A stretch of 6,545 nucleotides of DNA, taken from positions 1 to 6,545 of the forward strand of contig CALCVP010000050.1 of the NCBI GenBank assembly GCA_937907705.1, written 5' to 3'. Numbering within the stretch: position 1 is the stretch's first letter; each line of letters opens with the position of its first letter. The position numbers were made by a program, and so were the translations under genes. The stretch comes from an uncultured Prevotella sp. GTDB taxonomy: Bacteria; Bacteroidota; Bacteroidia; Bacteroidales; Bacteroidaceae. This document shows positions 6,455 through 6,545 of this stretch, piece after piece. The notes beneath the pieces were generated by a model. The model did no database searches, was not told the DNA's origin, and worked only from the letters and a program-made list of their open reading frames with translations.

Positions 6455-6545
6455 ATGAAGAAAGCAAAATTAGAATTCATAGCAAAGATAACAACTCCAG
6501 ACGGAAAGGAAATATTTAAAAGTGTATCAGAAGACGTTCCATCTG
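6455..6545 (+). CDS. N-terminal fragment of an unrecognised protein, cut by the window edge
   Basis: An ORF opens at ATG 6455 and stays open for 30 codons to the end of the window. It starts MKKAKLEFIAKITTPDGKEI, a short basic start followed by alternating hydrophobic and polar residues that would suit a beta-hairpin. There is no signal peptide, membrane helix or zinc motif in the visible part. An in-frame TAG at 6446-6448 means this ATG is the first available start. I do not recognise the family. Because the preceding DNA looks like a possible element end, a transposase or accessory protein is one option, but nothing in the visible residues proves it. A real gene is likely but not certain from 91 bases. 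Confidence 0.5.
   Translation, partial: MKKAKLEFIAKITTPDGKEIFKSVSEDVPS

Noticed and set aside
1..6545. CRISPR array, tRNA or rRNA genes, or a defence operon
   Set aside because: No regularly spaced direct repeats, no cloverleaf and no rRNA-like sequence were seen, and the identified genes are metabolic, envelope or ribosomal.

Overview
The window looks like ordinary chromosomal DNA from a member of the Bacteroidales, most likely Prevotella or a close relative. The evidence is AT-rich intergenic DNA, promoters of the Bacteroidetes type (TAnnTTTG at -7, here three copies of TAnnTTTGCA), start codons without Shine-Dalgarno sequences, a CCDC81-type HU/SPOR membrane protein, and a long 30S protein S1 with the tail seen in this phylum. 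The genus is an inference; there is no rRNA or other definitive marker.

Layout. Bases 1-172 hold no gene I can support. A perfect 21-bp inverted repeat (173-217) lies just past the 3' end of a leftward two-gene unit: ugd (UDP-glucose 6-dehydrogenase, 2346-1027) followed by a small lipoprotein gene (1030-233). The two overlap by ATGA, so they are probably translationally coupled. Bases 2347-2561 form a divergent promoter region. To the right is a second two-gene unit: a membrane protein with an N-terminal HU-like region, one transmembrane helix and a C-terminal SPOR domain (2562-3689), then a zinc-ribbon plus FHA-domain protein (3721-4254). No convincing terminator follows. rpsA (4481-6253) has its own promoter and an AT-rich leader of about 60 nt, and ends at two hairpins, the second a strong intrinsic terminator (6301-6339). 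Past it, at 6374-6454, a short stretch with a repeated TGCC(C)ACC motif precedes a truncated ORF (6455 to the window edge) that could be the start of a mobile element or another accessory gene.

How the genes work together. ugd makes UDP-glucuronate for surface polysaccharide, and its coupled lipoprotein is presumably an envelope protein of unknown role. The HU/SPOR protein could physically link DNA or another cytoplasmic partner to septal peptidoglycan. Its FHA neighbour could read a phosphorylated partner, but its phosphate-binding signature is degenerate. rpsA supplies the mRNA-binding ribosomal protein S1. I see no complete new defence system, CRISPR array, tRNA or rRNA. The most interesting items are the HU/SPOR-FHA pair, the promoter that would make the HU/SPOR mRNA nearly leaderless, and the unexplained right-hand edge.
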